64,000 bases of DNA from Suillus spraguei (GCA_016800925.1 JABCPU010000015.1:62001-126000), one strand, 5' to 3'; counted from the first letter of the stretch, positions 25,035 to 36,513 are shown. A program made the numbers and translations. Notes: generated from the sequence alone by a model not told the origin.

Positions 25035-26342
25035 ATGGAAACACTGTCCTTACCTCCAACCCCCACCCCTAACCCAAGGCCCAACTCACAACCTCCGCCC
25101 AACGACTCCAATACCCCTGGAAGCCCTACGACTCCCACCTCTGCTCCCCCCCCCCGGTCGCAGCAGAAGGGACCACACCCGTAGCCAAAATCACCCCAGA
25201 GGACCTCTCCACATCTATCCACGCCCCCAGAGATGAGGAAGACACCGCGATGTCCGAGGACAACACAATCCCAAACCCCTTTACCCCACCCTCTACTACC
25301 ACCTCCACTCCCTCCAAACCCGCCGCTCATTCCGAAGAAGACCTCCTTAGAGCACACCTCACTGTAGCAGAGACAAACCGCTCCACTGTCAAGTTAAACG
25401 GCTCAAACTCACTTACAGCAATCCCGCACTTCACCCCCGTCCCAATAGGAGGTTTCCCACAAATCCACCTATCCCATGCGGCTCAGCTCTTTGACTTCCA
25501 AGCCCCCAAAGTCATCACGGCGTGGCTGAAAGTCCCGCACCCAAAACTCCTCATACGAGTTTTCGACCACGACGGGAAGAACCCATCGGCCAAGGGCCCA
25601 ATCTTCGTGGAACGCCTCCGCAAGGCTATCACGGACATCGCCAACTTCGTCCACGACGATAACCGGGAAGTGAAAGTCTCCCCCCCGTGCCCAGATGCTA
25701 CCATTAAAGATGATGACGAGCACCCCATCAGCTTCCTAGCTTACAACTTCTCAGAAGAAACGAAGAATATCATTCTTTCACAGTGTATATGGTCTTCACC
25801 AGACGTTACTTTCGCGGCCCACCAATCCAGCGTTAATACCCCCCCTCCTCCTCTTCTGCCTACACGGCTTCTCAACCACGGATACCAAAACCGTTAAAGA
25901 CGCAGTCTATGAGACCTGGTCCGAAGAAGTTGCACGCTGGGAAATAGGAGAAATCCTTGCCGAGAGTGACATCCCATATGAAGAGAAGGATTCCGCTACC
26001 TGGGAACTCATCAAAACGCTTTGGGTAGAACACCTCGACTATAAAGTAAGCGGAGGAATACCCCTCCCCCGCTACAACATCTTTGCCGCCAGCCCAACCA
26101 GTAACCCTGCGGTATGGACCAAACTCCGCCTTTACCTGCACTCCCTCACATACCCGTCTGAACTTGAGGGCACTGGCACAGCAATAGGCTTCTCCGCTTG
26201 CTCCTTATGCCACTCAATCGCCCATCCGCGTGGCTTATGCCCTTTCACAGAGATACCGCTCTGGAATGGACCGAAACACCACAACCCTAAGTCCATAGCC
26301 AACCAGAGGGGTAGAGGACGAGGAAGGAAGACCTTTTCCTAA
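25035..26342 (+). pseudogene. LINE ORF1 (gag-like, CCHC zinc knuckle), two frameshifts
   Basis: From ATG 25035 a Pro-rich leader runs into a run of ten C at about 25147-25156. One base too many or too few there switches the frame to VAAEGTTPVAKITPEDLSTS, which continues past ATG 25250. A second shift lies at a C-run near 25840, after which FCLHGFSTTDTKTVKDAVYE continues. Near the C-terminus CSLCHSIAHPRGLC is a CX2CX4HX4C knuckle, followed by a basic RGRGRGRKTFS tail ending at TAA 26340-26342. ORF1 proteins bind LINE RNA. Both lesions lie in homopolymers, so assembly or sequencing error is possible. Confidence 0.75.
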
Positions 26343-27100
26343 GGAATGACCCTTCAAAACAGCTCGAACATGTAAACCCTGTCATATATACAACCCCACA
26401 CCCATCATACATATCTACCTACCCACATAGCTTGTAGACCTACTACCCTTGTAACTACGAACTCTGAATATCATCCCCACTCCGACCCATACTCCAACAC
26501 AGATAAAAAACGGATCAATAATAGCCTACCTCCTGACCATAGGCTAAAGACGTGATCCCAACAGTATGCCGAGGTGCATTCTGGACCACCCTAACCCATA
26601 GCCCAAATTTACTGACTGCCCAGCAGGACAGGAAAGCTATGGTAGCCTCAACGGCAATTGCCAACAGCGGAGACCTATTTAGGTCAAGGGTTAGCCGCGC
26701 TGAGAAGCTGAAGCCACTGCCGAAAGAGATAGGTGACTGGACACTTACCTCCAAAAGCACGAGCATGTACCCACCGTGGTTGTCCGGGATATGACAACCC
26801 ACGCTTCCCGATGGTCGTTTCGGAAGACGCTGACAACCCGACCACCAACCCATTAACTCCTGCAAATACCCCCCAATACGGTAGTTCTTCTGGTCTTGGC
26901 TCACTCCTCCCGAGAAGCAGAGAGGGAGGACTCCAAACCACCGGGCCCCCCCTCGAGGACGCTACACGAGAGTTCGGAGGTGGAAACAACCCCACGCCCC
27001 ATCAGGTGCCGCACAACCATGCGCAACCTAATAACGATACTAGAAATCAACCAAAAAGCGAAATAAAACAAGAGCTAACCTCCATATCACATCCCTGAAC
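26343..27100 (+). other. LINE inter-ORF region
   Basis: This lies between ORF1 and the endonuclease. Two overlapping open frames (26552-26794 and 26733-27098) are free of recognised motifs. The second is Pro/Gly/Asn-rich and could be a frameshifted ORF2 leader, because the typical endonuclease start (ANLHITSLNMKG) begins about 20 residues before ATG 27101 in another frame. Confidence 0.4.
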
Positions 27101-30100
27101 ATGAAAGGGAGAACATCCTCGCAACTAGACCACAGCGCGATATCAAAATGGTCAGTCATACACCAAGTTATGAGAGAGAAAAAGATAGGAATCCTGTGCC
27201 TACAAGAGACGCACCTAACAGAAGAACACGAAAACCAAATAAACACTCTATACTCCCGCAGACTAAGAGTAATCAACTCCAGAGACAGAGAATGCCCAGG
27301 ATCATCAGCTGGAGTAGCCTTTGTACTAAATAAAGAATTAACAAACACTGAAAACATCGAATTTAAAGAGATCATACCAGGAAGAGCGCTAATCTTAAAA
27401 ACTCGATGGCATAACAACGAGGAACTCACCATCCTCAATATATACGCCCCAAACAACCCAGTGGAACATCACAACTTCTGGACAACCATTAAAGACTCGG
27501 AAACGAGAAGAAACAACCAACAGATTGACTTACTACTAGGAGACTTCAACCTAATGGAAGACCCGCTGGACAGAGCTCCCGCACGAATGGATAATGAAGC
27601 AGCAACAGACGCTCTCAGAGACCTAAGAGAAACGTTAAACGTACATGACTCCTGGAGGAAAACGCACCCTACATCTCGTCTATTCACCTTCTACAGCAAT
27701 GCAAACTCCTACTCCAGACTAGACAGGATATACTCCTCCCCCTCGCACGATAACAGCCTGTATGACTGGTCAGCATGCACATCAGCCATCCCGACGGACC
27801 ACCATATGATCCTAGTGAGATACGCACCCCCGAACATGCCACATATAGGCAAGGGACGATGGTCATGGCCACTTGGCCTTGTAAACAACGAGAAACTATT
27901 GAACAAAATGAGTAAATTAGGACAAATAACACAACGGAAAATAGAAACAAACCAACAACCAGGCGGACTTGACCCACAGTCAGAATGGGAGGACTTCAAG
28001 ATTAAAATATGCCAAGAGGCTAAGAAAACATCCAAGGAACATATACACAAAATCAACACCAGAATAAAACAACTAGAAAACAACATCAAACTCACCCTAC
28101 AAGATGACGACATAGACACCAACAGCAACACCAGGAGCCAAAAAGCATGGCTTGAAAGCGAAATTAACCACCTGGAAAAAAAATGGTTCAAAAACCTTCA
28201 ACTTAGATCAAAAGCAAATGGAGTGCCGCCGGAGAAACCATGAGCAAGTACTGGTGTAAGATAAACACACCAAAAAAGCCGCGAGACATAATCTACCAAC
28301 TTAAAATACCAAACTCAAACCGACTCACCTCACACTCTGGCAAGATGGCAGAAATCGCAAAACAATACCACGAGTCCCTCCAACAAGAGATCATACACCC
28401 TGCAATACAACTGAGAAAAGACGAAGCAAAACGAAAAACAATGAATGAAATACCAAATGAACAAAAGTTCAACGACAATAACTCCCCCCTAAGTCAACTC
28501 CTAGAGGAACACCACATCCATGAAGCGCTATACTCCTCGAAATCCGGTAGTGCTGCAGGAATTGATGGAATACCATACGAAATATGGAAACGACTACACG
28601 AAAAACACCTAGCAGACTCAGAGGACAACGAACCAAGCTTTAATATAATTAAAACACTTACCTTAGTCATAAATGATATACAAAAGAACGGAGTAAAAGA
28701 CGAAACTGAATTCACGTTAGGTTGGATGTGCCCGATATATAAGAAAAAAGAACGCACCGAAATCGCCAACTATAGACCCATAACACTGCTAAACACAGAC
28801 TACAAACTCTTAACAAAAGCGTTAGCAATACAATTAGCCAGAGCAGCCCCGAGACTAATACACCCAGATCAAAGCAGATTCATACCTAATAGATCAATAT
28901 TTGACCCCATCCGTCTTGCAAAAATGATGATTGAATACGCTGACATCTCAGAAGAAGACGGCGCCCTTATTGCACTCGACCAAGAAAAAGCCTACGACCG
29001 AATCAGCCATGATTACCTGATAGAAATGCTCCAAACCTTTAACCTCCCGAGTATGTTCATAAACACGGTCAAAGCCCTATACTCAAACGCCCACACAAGA
29101 GTAGCTATAAATGGCATGTTGAGCGAACCGTTCAAGGTAACAAGGGGAGTAAGACAGGGAGACCCACTATCATGTTTACTCTTCGACCTGGCCATAGAAC
29201 CACTGGCATGCACCCTAAGAAACTCCAACTTAATAAAAGGCTACGACATCCCAGGAATCACTCACCGAGTGAAAATAAACCTATACGCCGATGACACAAC
29301 AATATACCTGAATAAAAATGACAAATACTCCGACCTTGAAAACATACTGAACGAATGGTGCCTAGCCTCGGGAGCAAAATTCAATATGGACAAAACAGAG
29401 ATAATACCGATTGGATCAAAAACTCACCGAGAATGAGTGATCACAACAAGGAAACTAAACCCAGATGACACCCCCCTCGAGAACTCCATAAGAGTAGCCC
29501 CAGACGGACACCCAATAAGATCATTAGGAGCCTGGATAGGCAATGAAACAAATGACGCCACGCCATGGGAACCAATCCTAGACAACATCAATAAAACATT
29601 AATCCGTTGGAACAAAGGTCACCCATCCCTAGACGGTAAACGTCTAATTGCACAAATGGTAGTAGGAGGCATGACGCAATTCCTGGCAAAAGCACAAGGA
29701 ATGCCCAAGAACATTGAAACCGCACTAACAAGAATAATGAGGAACTTTATCTGGAACAATGAAAAAAGCTCACCTATCAACCTAGAGCAACTACAAAAAC
29801 CAAGAGCGGAAGGAGGGATCAACCTGATAGACATTACAGCAAGAAACGAAGCCATTGAAGTGACATGGCTCCGCTCCTATCTCGATCTGTCAACAAAGAG
29901 ACCAGCATGGGCCTTCCTAACGGACATAATCATCAATAACCTTAAACTGACAGGAATCAACAACACGACAGACCTTAACACATTCCTCCAATCCTGGAAC
30001 CCACCAACGAAAGGAACGAGAGCGAACAACATACCAAAAGAAATAATCAACATGCTAAAAATAGCGAAGAAATACAACGTCAGCTTCGCACCAATTAAAC

Positions 30101-31980
30101 TCTCAAAACAACTAAAAAAACAATTACCTGCGTGGTACCACCTAGGCGCCCCGCCCAAAACATACCACAAACAAAAAAACGAGTGCCTACAAAACAATCA
30201 TAAGGCCCAGAAAATCAAACACCTAATTAAAATAAGCAAAAGAATCTCACTCACCAACAACGAAACAACCGATAGCGACAAAAAACACTACCCTCGAAAG
30301 AACTGCGCATGCAAATACTGTAAGAAAGATAGAGATAAAGGATGCGAAAACCCACATAAATGCGCCATCATAGCGAAAGAAATACTAAACAAAATCGCCC
30401 CAAAATTCAATACAAAATCCAAACCAAAAAAAGACAGCCTATCACTCACCCACAGCAGAAAAGAAAAAAACCAACAAGCACACGAGCGAAGACAGGGAGA
30501 GGTCATCTTTGACCCTACAACAACGATACGAACAACACTCGGAGACTGCTTTAGAATATTTACCGACCCATCAAAACAATCAGACAGACCAGCTCACCGC
30601 CTGCAAGCCCCAATGAGAGGACTAAACATCATAGAAGAACACATCGCCATATATACAGACGGCTCATGCCTAAACAACGGGAAATATAATGCAAAATCGG
30701 GGAGCGGAATATGGATATCAGCAGAGAACAAACAAAACAAGAGAATAAGAATACCTGGACACCAGCATTCAAACCAGATCGCCGAAGTAACAGCAATCCT
30801 AGTCGCCCTACAACAAACAGAACCCTACATCCCCATAACATTCATATCAGACTCAAGATACGCAATTGACGGACTCACCAAACACTTCAGTAAATGGGAA
30901 GACAAAGGATGGATAGACATAGCGAATAGCGACTACCTGAGAGCCACACTGTACCACCTACGAAAAAGGTCAGCACAAACCTCGTTCATATGGACGAAAG
31001 GGCACAACGGAGACCAAGGAAATGAGCAGGCAGACCGCCTGGCCCTAGAAGGAGTGAATAAACCTACCGAAGACCAAATAGACCTCTCGATCCCCAACGA
31101 ATGGGACCTACAAGGAGCAAAACTATCCTCAATATCACAATCACTCGCATATAAAGGAATAAAGAAACAAAACGGAACCAAGAACCCACCAAGAAGAGCG
31201 ACAACAGGTAACCTCGACATCGCAAGATACGCGATCCAAGAAATCACAGGCAACCTCGAACACGACAGCGCCATATGGACTGGATGCCAAAATAAAGACA
31301 TACAAAAAACAATACATCAATTCTTATTCAAATCAATACATGGCGCTTACCGTGTCGGAGAATACTGGTTAAACATCCCTAACTATGAACACCGTGCCAA
31401 ATGCGCGACCTGCCATGCAGAAATCGAATCTATAGAGCATATATTGTTAGAATGCCCGAATAACTCACAAAAAACAATATGGAAACTCACGAAAGACATA
31501 TGGCCAACAAAATTCAGCGCCTGGCCAAGAATCAAACTAGGAACGATCCTAGGCTGCGGGAACTTACAACTGAAAGAACAGACACCTGACGAACAAAACC
31601 CAAACGAGAGAGAGAACAACAACAACAACGAAGCGAATGACAAGACAAAAGGCGCAGCGAGACTTCTAAGAATCCTCATCTCAGAATCTGCTTATCTAAT
31701 CTGGATAATAAGATGTGATAACACCATTAACGAAAAAACTTACACAACAGACACGATAATCAAACGATGGACCAATAGGATCAATAACAGATTACAACTA
31801 GACAGAATATCCGCAAACAAAATCATAAGGACCAAAAAATTCACAGAACTAGTTACACATACCTGGGAGAACACCATCCAAACAAACCCCAACACTCAAA
31901 TACAAAAGAACTGGGCTACCGCCCTAGAGGTTTTAGTGGGTATTAGATCACCCAGGCCCTCTACGATCGAGGCCACCTAG
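27101..31980 (+). pseudogene. LINE ORF2: APE endonuclease, reverse transcriptase, RNase H
   Basis: Endonuclease (27101-28240): LNMKG start, CLQETHL, LNIYAPNNP, LLLGDFNLMEDPLDR, RLDRIYSS and TDHHMILV, the usual APE set. A frameshift near 28200-28215 joins it to the RT frame (SAAGETMSKYW). RT (28240-29436): NYRPITLLNTDYKLLTKAL, LIALDQEKAYDRISHDYL, RGVRQGDPLSCLLF and the catalytic NLYADDTTIY. At 29434-29436 a single in-frame TGA, probably from CGA, interrupts the protein, and the same frame then continues to 31980. Next are a Cys/His cluster (CACKYCKKDRDKGCENPHKC), RNase H (IYTDGSCLNNGKYNAKSGSG, then EVTAILVALQQ, FISDSRYAIDGL, GNEQADRLA, i.e. D-E-D-D) and CATCHAEIESIEHILLEC. Only two lesions separate it from an intact frame. 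Confidence 0.9.
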
Positions 31981-32139
31981 GTAATACAGAGTCCCACACA
32001 CCCCGCATAATACGGGAGTGCATAAACGCATTTTTCCTCAGACCGGGGTTTCCCGAAACCCTGCTATAGCGCGTATACGTAGAACTAGACTTAGTCAGCT
32101 GCTACCAATACATTTCGCTTGTCCAAAAAAAAAAAAAAA

Positions 32140-32152
32140 GAGTGCAGCTAGG
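32140..32152. repeat. Target-site duplication of LINE, 3' copy
   Basis: GAGTGCAGCTAGG directly after the poly(A); pairs with 20425-20437. Confidence 0.93.
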
Positions 32153-32217
32153 TCATTAGAGAAAAATTGGGCGAAAGAGAAAATCAACAGCTCAATAGGC
32201 AACTTGTTAGTCGGCAT
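32140..32217 (-). pseudogene. F-box gene, 5' part (start codon and first half of F-box)
   Basis: ATG 32217 reads MPTNKLPIELLIFSFAQFF, then SND up to the LINE target site. Removing the LINE and one target copy lets the frame run straight into LAALCRVCNGFHH at 20437, completing a textbook F-box (LPxEL...L..LC.VC..F). This reconstruction uses the exact 13-bp duplication, so the insertion interrupted an intact coding exon. The gene was divergent from the V-ATPase subunit e gene starting at 32708. Confidence 0.85.
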
Positions 32218-32707
32218 GAGGCTTCGCACTTGCAATTAATTTGGTATATAATAATCGATTTTATACTCTGGGTTTTGCAGCTTGCAGGCTGAGTAACTTA
32301 TACAGAAATAATATGCTAAACTTAGTCCTTCCCATCTTAAAGCAGGTGGATTCTCAACACTGATTGAGGCAGACCTTTTTAATGACGACGAAGAAGGAGC
32401 GCTGTTTCCATCGGGTCTCACTAGGATCGAGGTATTATGATAAAAACTGCATTGACACTTCGGCACCCTCGTCGTTTACATCTTTGCCGGCCCAACTATT
32501 TTCTAAATCCTCGCATCAACACTTGAGGCAGGAGAATGAGATATTAACATGGTGAAAGGTTAAAGACATAACCTTTCAATTAGCATCACTGCATTACAAG
32601 ACTGATTATGTCAGCGACTCAGCGGATAGTATCGCTGTCTGACGCACTGTTGGTGGCATGAGCCGGTGTCGTCTACCTTACTTCTGCTAGTACTCCTACA
32701 ACTCGTC
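32218..32707. other. Divergent intergenic region
   Basis: Shared upstream region of the F-box gene (-) and the V-ATPase subunit e gene (+). A coding-like piece, TLIEADLFNDDEEGALFPS, occurs at about 32357-32415 (+), but I could not extend it into a gene. Confidence 0.35.
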
Positions 32708-33040
32708 ATGGCCTCCGTTCTCCCTGTGATTTTCATACTTGCCATAGTTCTAGGACTGATGGCTTGCAGTCGCCTCTTCGTCCCAAAGGGCCCTCATCAA
32801 ACGTATGCCCCTTCTTCATTTTGCCAGAATCCGAACTAATATTCTCGACTCGAAATGCAGAACAATTCGAACGGCCGTTATGCTCACGCTTGCATCATGT
32901 TATCTCATGTGGATGGTCACATATATGGCCCAGCTACATCCTCTCATCAGTAAGTCACGAAATTCACTGCTGCGGTTTTATTAGCTAACGCATGAACTTC
33001 AGCGCCATATCATTCAATAAAGGGTGGACAGAGTTTATGA
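32708..33040 (+). CDS. VMA9: V-type proton ATPase subunit e
   Basis: A small three-exon gene: 32708-32802, 32861-32949 and 33003-33040, joined by GTATGC...TGCAG and GTAAGT...TTCAG introns. The product is 73 residues. It starts MASVLPVIFILAIVLGLMAC, followed by the family hallmark FVPKGPHQTTIRTAVMLTL, then CYLMWMVTYMAQLHPLI and a short tail ending GGQSL. Two transmembrane helices, the KGP(N/H)xT motif between them and QL(N/H)PLI near the end match subunit e of the Vo sector, needed for V-ATPase assembly at vacuole and Golgi membranes. All junctions keep frame. Confidence 0.88.
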
Positions 33041-33090
33041 TGAATAATACCACTCGGATGACTGAATTCCAGCGCCTCCTCAAATCGACA

Positions 33091-33528
33091 TTATTGGACA
33101 GTAAATCTTGCAGGACCCGTAAGATTGTTTACCCTGATAACTGTAGATAAGGCGCGAGGATCCTGCAACGGACTCGGATACAAAGGCGATATGGAGTGAC
33201 CTGCCTTAAGTCTAATATATCGTTGTTTTAGGCTATTGCGCATGATTGTGGGACGAAACATATGCTGAACGACTCGCAGGCATCGGAAATTGACAGGGTT
33301 CAGAATGAATGGGACTGTCACGGTGGACGGTGTTTGGCTGACAAGAAGTTGAGCATTCAGGCCTGCGTGAACCTGATAGGAAAGCCCGGAGGTAAATGCA
33401 AGCAAGACAATTAAGCCTCCGTTATGGAAAACCAGACCACCGTGCTCTACTTCCAAGGCTTCCACTTCTGAGAACTTTACTAGTAAAGTAAGTGCTTCCA
33501 TTGACCTCCGAGCACCCTGTGCGACCAT
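33091..33528 (-). CDS. Unidentified 145-residue ORF, possibly a membrane-protein remnant
   Basis: An open frame with a hydrophobic segment (LVFHNGGLIVLLAFTSGL) and PFILNPVNFRCLRVVQHMF. The layout loosely recalls the end of the DUF6533-type fungal membrane proteins, but the match is weak. The first ~35 codons (33421-33528) are repeated at 43196-43305, which suggests mobile or duplicated sequence. The 600 bases that follow (33530-34110) contain only short frames with no recognised motif. Confidence 0.25.
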   Translation of the reverse strand: MVAQGARRSMEALTLLVKFSEVEALEVEHGGLVFHNGGLIVLLAFTSGLSYQVHAGLNAQLLVSQTPSTVTVPFILNPVNFRCLRVVQHMFRPTIMRNSLKQRYIRLKAGHSISPLYPSPLQDPRALSTVIRVNNLTGPARFTVQ

Positions 33529-34109
33529 TCTAATGTGTCATGTAGATTTATTCCCGCTACCATAAGAGAGTGAGTTATACCACTGGGACCTCATTTAAAT
33601 CGGTCGTCTTCCTGCGTCTGTTGCTTTTGACCTTGAATCGTATTCCTCTCCCGTCTTCTTCGATCGCTCGTTCACTCAGCCATTTGTGCCCAAGTTCGCG
33701 TTTCGCTGAAATCCCCATGACCTCAGTGATTCATTGCCGTGCTCTCGCTACTGATATTGAGTTCGAGGTCCCGTGTGGTCTCGATGTTATGATGTTATGT
33801 TTGGGATGATCTGGATTACTGCCTGGCCACCGTTTTGTGGGAAGATGAGACTCCCGTCTCCAATCCTCCATGTCTGGCCTTCGAAGTGGTGACAGTGTCT
33901 CATTGTCCTCGTTTTTCAGTATCTGCTGATTTCCTTCTGTGTTTCTAGAAACTCCACGTGTACTTAGTGGTATCGAACTTACTGCTAATCATGGTAAATT
34001 AGAATTATGTCAGTCTTCGTCCCTCGTCTGGACAATTTTATTGTCTCGTAGACGTTCAGACTTGTCCATGTCATCTTTTCTGGGCCGTGTCAATCAGGGG
34101 CCCCATAAT

Positions 34110-35030
34110 TTTTCAACTTAGGAAGTCTCGTGAGTCGTCAGGTGGAAGAGTTAACCACACTGGCCAGTGTGGTTACCACAACAGAATCAAAATCTGTTTC
34201 TCGTGGACTATGCAGGTTCGAAACCTGCTGAACTACATTCTTTTTCTATCGGAATACACTTTGGCATTCATTCATGGATGGTTTCTTTAGAAGCTCATCG
34301 TAACTGGTCTTAGCCAGGTGGTTACCACAACAGAGTCAAAATCTGTGGACTGTGCAGGTTTGAAACCTGCCGACGACAAGGTTTTTTTCTCTCTATCGGA
34401 ACACACCTTGATATTCACTCATGGATGGATGCTTTAGAAGTTCACCGCAACTGGTCTTAGCCAGGTTGGTTGCCACAACAGAATCAAAATCTGTTTCTCT
34501 TGGAATGTGCAGGTTCAAAACCTGCCAACGACGTGGTTTTTTCCTATCGGAACACACTTGACATTCACTCATGGATGTTTTAGAAGTTCACCGTAGTTGG
34601 TCCTAGCCGGTGAATCATTGCCCATGTGCCGTGCCACAACAGAATCAAAATCTGTTTCCCTTGGACTGTACAGGTTCGAAACCTGCCGATGACAAGGTTT
34701 TTTCTATCGGAACACATCTTGATGTTCACTCATGGATGGATGCTTTAGAATTTCACCGGAACTGGTTTTAGCCAGGCGGTTGCCCCAACAGAATCAAAAT
34801 CTGTTTCTCTTGGGCTGTTCAGGTTTGAAACCTGCCGACAAGGTTTTTTCTATCGGAAGACACCTTGATATTCACTCGTGATTCTTTAGAAGTTCACCGT
34901 AACTGATCTTAGCCTGATAGTTACCACAACAGAATCAAAATCTGTTTATCTTGGACTGTGTAGGTTCGAAACCTGCAATGTATTTTTCTATCAGAACACA
35001 CCTTGACATTCACTCATGGATGGTTTACTT
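34110..35030 (+). repeat. Tandem array of six tRNA-Leu-like units (about 150-bp period)
   Basis: Each unit has a perfect anticodon-arm hairpin ACAGAATCAAAATCTGT (7-nt loop ATCAAAA, anticodon CAA = Leu), a 12-15 nt variable arm as in class II tRNAs, and a T-arm GCAGGTTCGAAACCTGC containing a perfect B box (GGTTCGAAACC). Upstream is an A-box/D-arm-like TTAGCCAGGTGGTTACC. The anticodon stems start at 34181, 34330, 34478, 34639, 34788 and 34929, giving spacings of 149, 148, 161, 149 and 141. Linkers share TTTTTTCTATCGGAACACA and CATTCACTCATGGATG. Copy 2 has G in the stem and a shortened variable arm; copies 2 and 5 have GGTTTGAAACC. I could not pair the acceptor stem convincingly, so these are tRNA-derived repeats rather than clear functional tRNA genes. 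Confidence 0.8.
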
Positions 35031-35629
35031 AACAGTTACGCCAAAAGGCAGTGATAATCAAAGCTCATGCTTGATTACCGCAGACAGTATTTATGCTGAT
35101 TATGGGAACTCAGGTAAGCCTACGGGCTTGCATCTACGTCTGTTATTTAATGAACTGGATTTTTATTTTATACACTATCTGAGTGTGCCACTGACAGTTG
35201 GTCACCACTTCCGCTAAATTCAATCACTTTGGTGAAAATCAGAATTCGGAACAACATCTTCCACTCAGTTATCATGATATAGGTCTGCCCAGGCCTACGG
35301 GTGGTGGCAAGCTGTGACTCCCACAACTGATATCGATTAGTATGAGGCTCTACTTGTCCTCAAAATCTCCTGGACACATTCAAGCATGTGAATGAAAGTG
35401 TGGACCTACCATATGCACCTGATGATTTTTCTTGCGAGAGATCATTGTCTCGACAATGTCTGACATCGCTTGCAGCGACATTAATCGTATATATAGATAG
35501 ATAGCGGACCAACTTGATAACCTCTTGAAGATAGAAAGCGCGCATCACCAAAATACTGCCTGATTAAGTCTCTGGTTACACGGTTTGCACCAAATACGAC
35601 TGAGAGAGAGTAAAAGGATATGGGTCATA

Positions 35630-35665
35630 CCATATCAGCATGGTATGCTATGATATGGTATACAG
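35630..35665. repeat. Short AT-rich palindrome
   Basis: ACCATATCA and its complement TGATATGGT flank a central GCATGGTATGC, forming a small hairpin in gene-free DNA. The surrounding 35311-36459 has no recognisable gene. Confidence 0.5.
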
Positions 35666-36513
35666 TGCTCAATATGACTCGCATATCTTGCAATAATTTT
35701 TATCATAAAGGCTCGTCGCTGTCCTCGTACACAGTCCAACAGAACCAGATTTATGATACTCGTGAGCAAGCAAGTTAGTTGCTCGTGTCACTGGATTCAG
35801 AATTCTTTGAAGTCCCGTGTTATTAGTTGTTTGGTTAATGCTAGATTTAAACCAAAAACTTCATTAAACGCTCAATCTACTACATCACCCGGACTGACAC
35901 CAAAATCTCCTTCAACTGCCATGCTCTCAATGACTCCATCATTATCTTCTGCTTACACAGCCGCTGTTCATTGCTCCATATCCACTATGCTTTCCCTGCC
36001 GCCACCACAGATCAGCAACTAATACTAGTCACATTCAGATTCACATGCGCACAACTCCTTAGTGTCGACATTGACATTATCACATACCGACCTGCTACAT
36101 ATCTTTGGCGCATTCTCGAACATGGCTGTTCCTACTCTACTGGATCTTTTGACCCTCTATACCTGAGTTTGAGCGCTGGAGGGGTCATGAATCTTTCAAG
36201 CTGCACAGCACAGCCGAGCTTTTTTCGAGAGTCTGTCGTAGCAGCAGCCTGAGAATGATATCTTGTATGATCAGTCTGATAAGGTGCCAGATATATGCTC
36301 GCATGACTGAGATGTAGTCAGCGTATGACGAGAATTCAGCAGCATGACAGCTGTTGAGCGCAAAGTCAGTTTCAGGAGTATGCACAACTTCGAGCTGTTT
36401 AGGGTATGTTATCACATGAGTTTATCTTGGCTTACCATAATCTACTTTTTGGTGATGTAGTACTACGGCGAAATCGATAACTTCAAATTCCGGTCATCTG
36501 CTTTACTCTCAAC

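Larger units (their letters stand above)
20438..32139 (+). mobile_element. RNase H-bearing LINE (non-LTR) retrotransposon, interrupted by a hAT element
   Basis: It is bounded by perfect 13-bp duplications. It starts GGGGGCCC at 20438 and ends in a run of 15 A at 32125-32139. Subtracting the hAT insertion and its extra 8 bp leaves about 7.9 kb. The layout is a 5' leader (20438-21150 plus 24960-25034), ORF1 (25035-26342), ORF2 (27101-31980) and a short 3' region (31981-32124). The plus strand is strikingly rich in A and C throughout (for example 20560-21110 and 27000-31950), unlike neighbouring genes. An APE endonuclease, reverse transcriptase and RNase H in one ORF2 fit the Tad/I-like LINEs of fungi. 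Both ORFs carry inactivating changes. Confidence 0.93.

Noticed and set aside
24903..25184. 93-residue plus-strand ORF
   Set aside because: It runs across the hAT right end, its target duplication and the LINE leader, so it is a chimera created by insertion.
31383..31679. Minus-strand ORFs inside LINE ORF2
   Set aside because: Low G/T on the coding strand yields long antisense frames rich in Leu/Ser/Phe; they have no motif.
34160..35000. Six functional tRNA-Leu genes
   Set aside because: Anticodon and T arms are good, but I could not pair the acceptor stems and the D-arms vary, so they are called tRNA-like repeats only.
34110..35030. CRISPR-like array
   Set aside because: Units of 150 bp with no unique spacers, in a eukaryotic genome; the repeated parts fold as tRNA arms.
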